NCBI GenBank assembly: GCA_963813415.1
Contig: CAWEYW010000014.1
Coordinates: 3,080 to 67,079, forward strand
DNA: 64,000 nucleotides
Direction: 5' to 3'
Origin: CAIWHR01 sp963813415
GTDB taxonomy: Bacteria; Pseudomonadota; Gammaproteobacteria; Burkholderiales; Casimicrobiaceae
The notes beneath the pieces were generated by a model. The model was not told the origin of the DNA. It saw only the letters and a program-made list of their open reading frames with translations, and did no database searches. This document shows positions 63,918 through 64,000 of this stretch, in pieces; the first letter of the stretch is position 1, and the number at the start of each line of letters is the position of its first letter. The position numbers and the translations under genes were made by a program.

Positions 63918-64000
63918 TCAACCGTGCGTCTTGTCGAGCTCGCCGGCGCGCTTCGCCTCGGCCTTGGCCTTGTCACGCGTGGCCTTGGCATCGGCGACAG
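63918..64000 (-). CDS. C-terminal fragment of a Lys/Ala-rich protein
   Basis: Only the last 27 codons are inside the window, reading DAKATRDKAKAEAKRAGE and ending ELDKTHG before TGA. The composition resembles small helical, often secreted, Ala/Lys-rich proteins, but no family can be assigned. A good terminator follows, which supports a real gene end. Confidence 0.6.
   Translation of the reverse strand, partial: VADAKATRDKAKAEAKRAGELDKTHG

Noticed and set aside
63595..63921. 108-codon minus-strand frame at the right edge
   Set aside because: It is Arg/Cys/Pro-rich and overlaps a different frame with a clean membrane helix, as well as the terminator of the next gene.

Overview
The window is a GC-rich, tightly packed chromosomal segment, most likely from a betaproteobacterium. 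The main evidence is gene order. On the minus strand, leuC, an entericidin-like lipoprotein gene, leuD, leuB, asd, fimV, truA, trpF, trpB, trpA, accD, folC, a dedD/SPOR gene, cvpA and purF follow one another in the order typical of Burkholderiales and relatives. The xseB-ispA-dxs block divergent from a Rieske oxygenase gene, the icd/rluE divergent pair and the pcnB-folK-dgk run fit the same assignment. No tRNA, rRNA, CRISPR array, insertion sequence, prophage or integrase was seen, and the species cannot be named from the window.

Layout. 1-449: 5' part of an exported protein of unknown function. 0.76-20.7 kb: one long minus-strand series for purine, tryptophan, leucine and lysine/threonine precursor synthesis, fatty-acid carboxylation, folate, tRNA modification (truA, miaA), mismatch repair (mutL) and the polar scaffold FimV, which carries an apparent frameshift. 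20.8-22.9 kb: a secreted S9 peptidase. 22.9-26.8 kb: folE2-dxs-ispA-xseB. 27.0-31.3 kb: Rieske oxygenase, EamA transporter, thpR and isocitrate lyase. 31.8-33.5 kb: a flavocytochrome c sulfide dehydrogenase-like pair followed by a broken LuxR-type HTH remnant. 33.8-38.4 kb: clpA, clpS, cspA, icd. 38.5-42.7 kb: rluE, pcnB, folK, dgk, panC. 42.9-48.9 kb: an ABC exporter cassette (adaptor, ATPase, two permeases) split by an opposite-strand FimV-like gene. 49.0-58.4 kb: EamA transporter, hydrolase, lipoprotein, dnaE, MFS transporter, acyl-CoA ligase, SDR. 58.6-64 kb: an accessory, stress-flavoured end with small unknown proteins, CsbD, an exported DsrE-like protein between two paralogous receiver-only response regulators, DedA, a 2OG-Fe(II) oxygenase and a tiny membrane protein.

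How the genes work together. Most of the window is core metabolism organised in translationally coupled operons, with overlaps or gaps of a few bases. aceA and icd, the two enzymes of the isocitrate branch point, lie within 8 kb of each other. ClpS and ClpA form the N-degron adaptor and unfoldase pair. FccAB suggests use of reduced sulfur.

No clearly new multi-gene system was found. The best leads are the DsrE/dual-receiver locus, the tandem 9-bp operator-like repeats before a HicB-like gene, the FimV-like gene inside the ABC cassette, the frameshift in fimV, and the nested palindromes upstream of fccAB.
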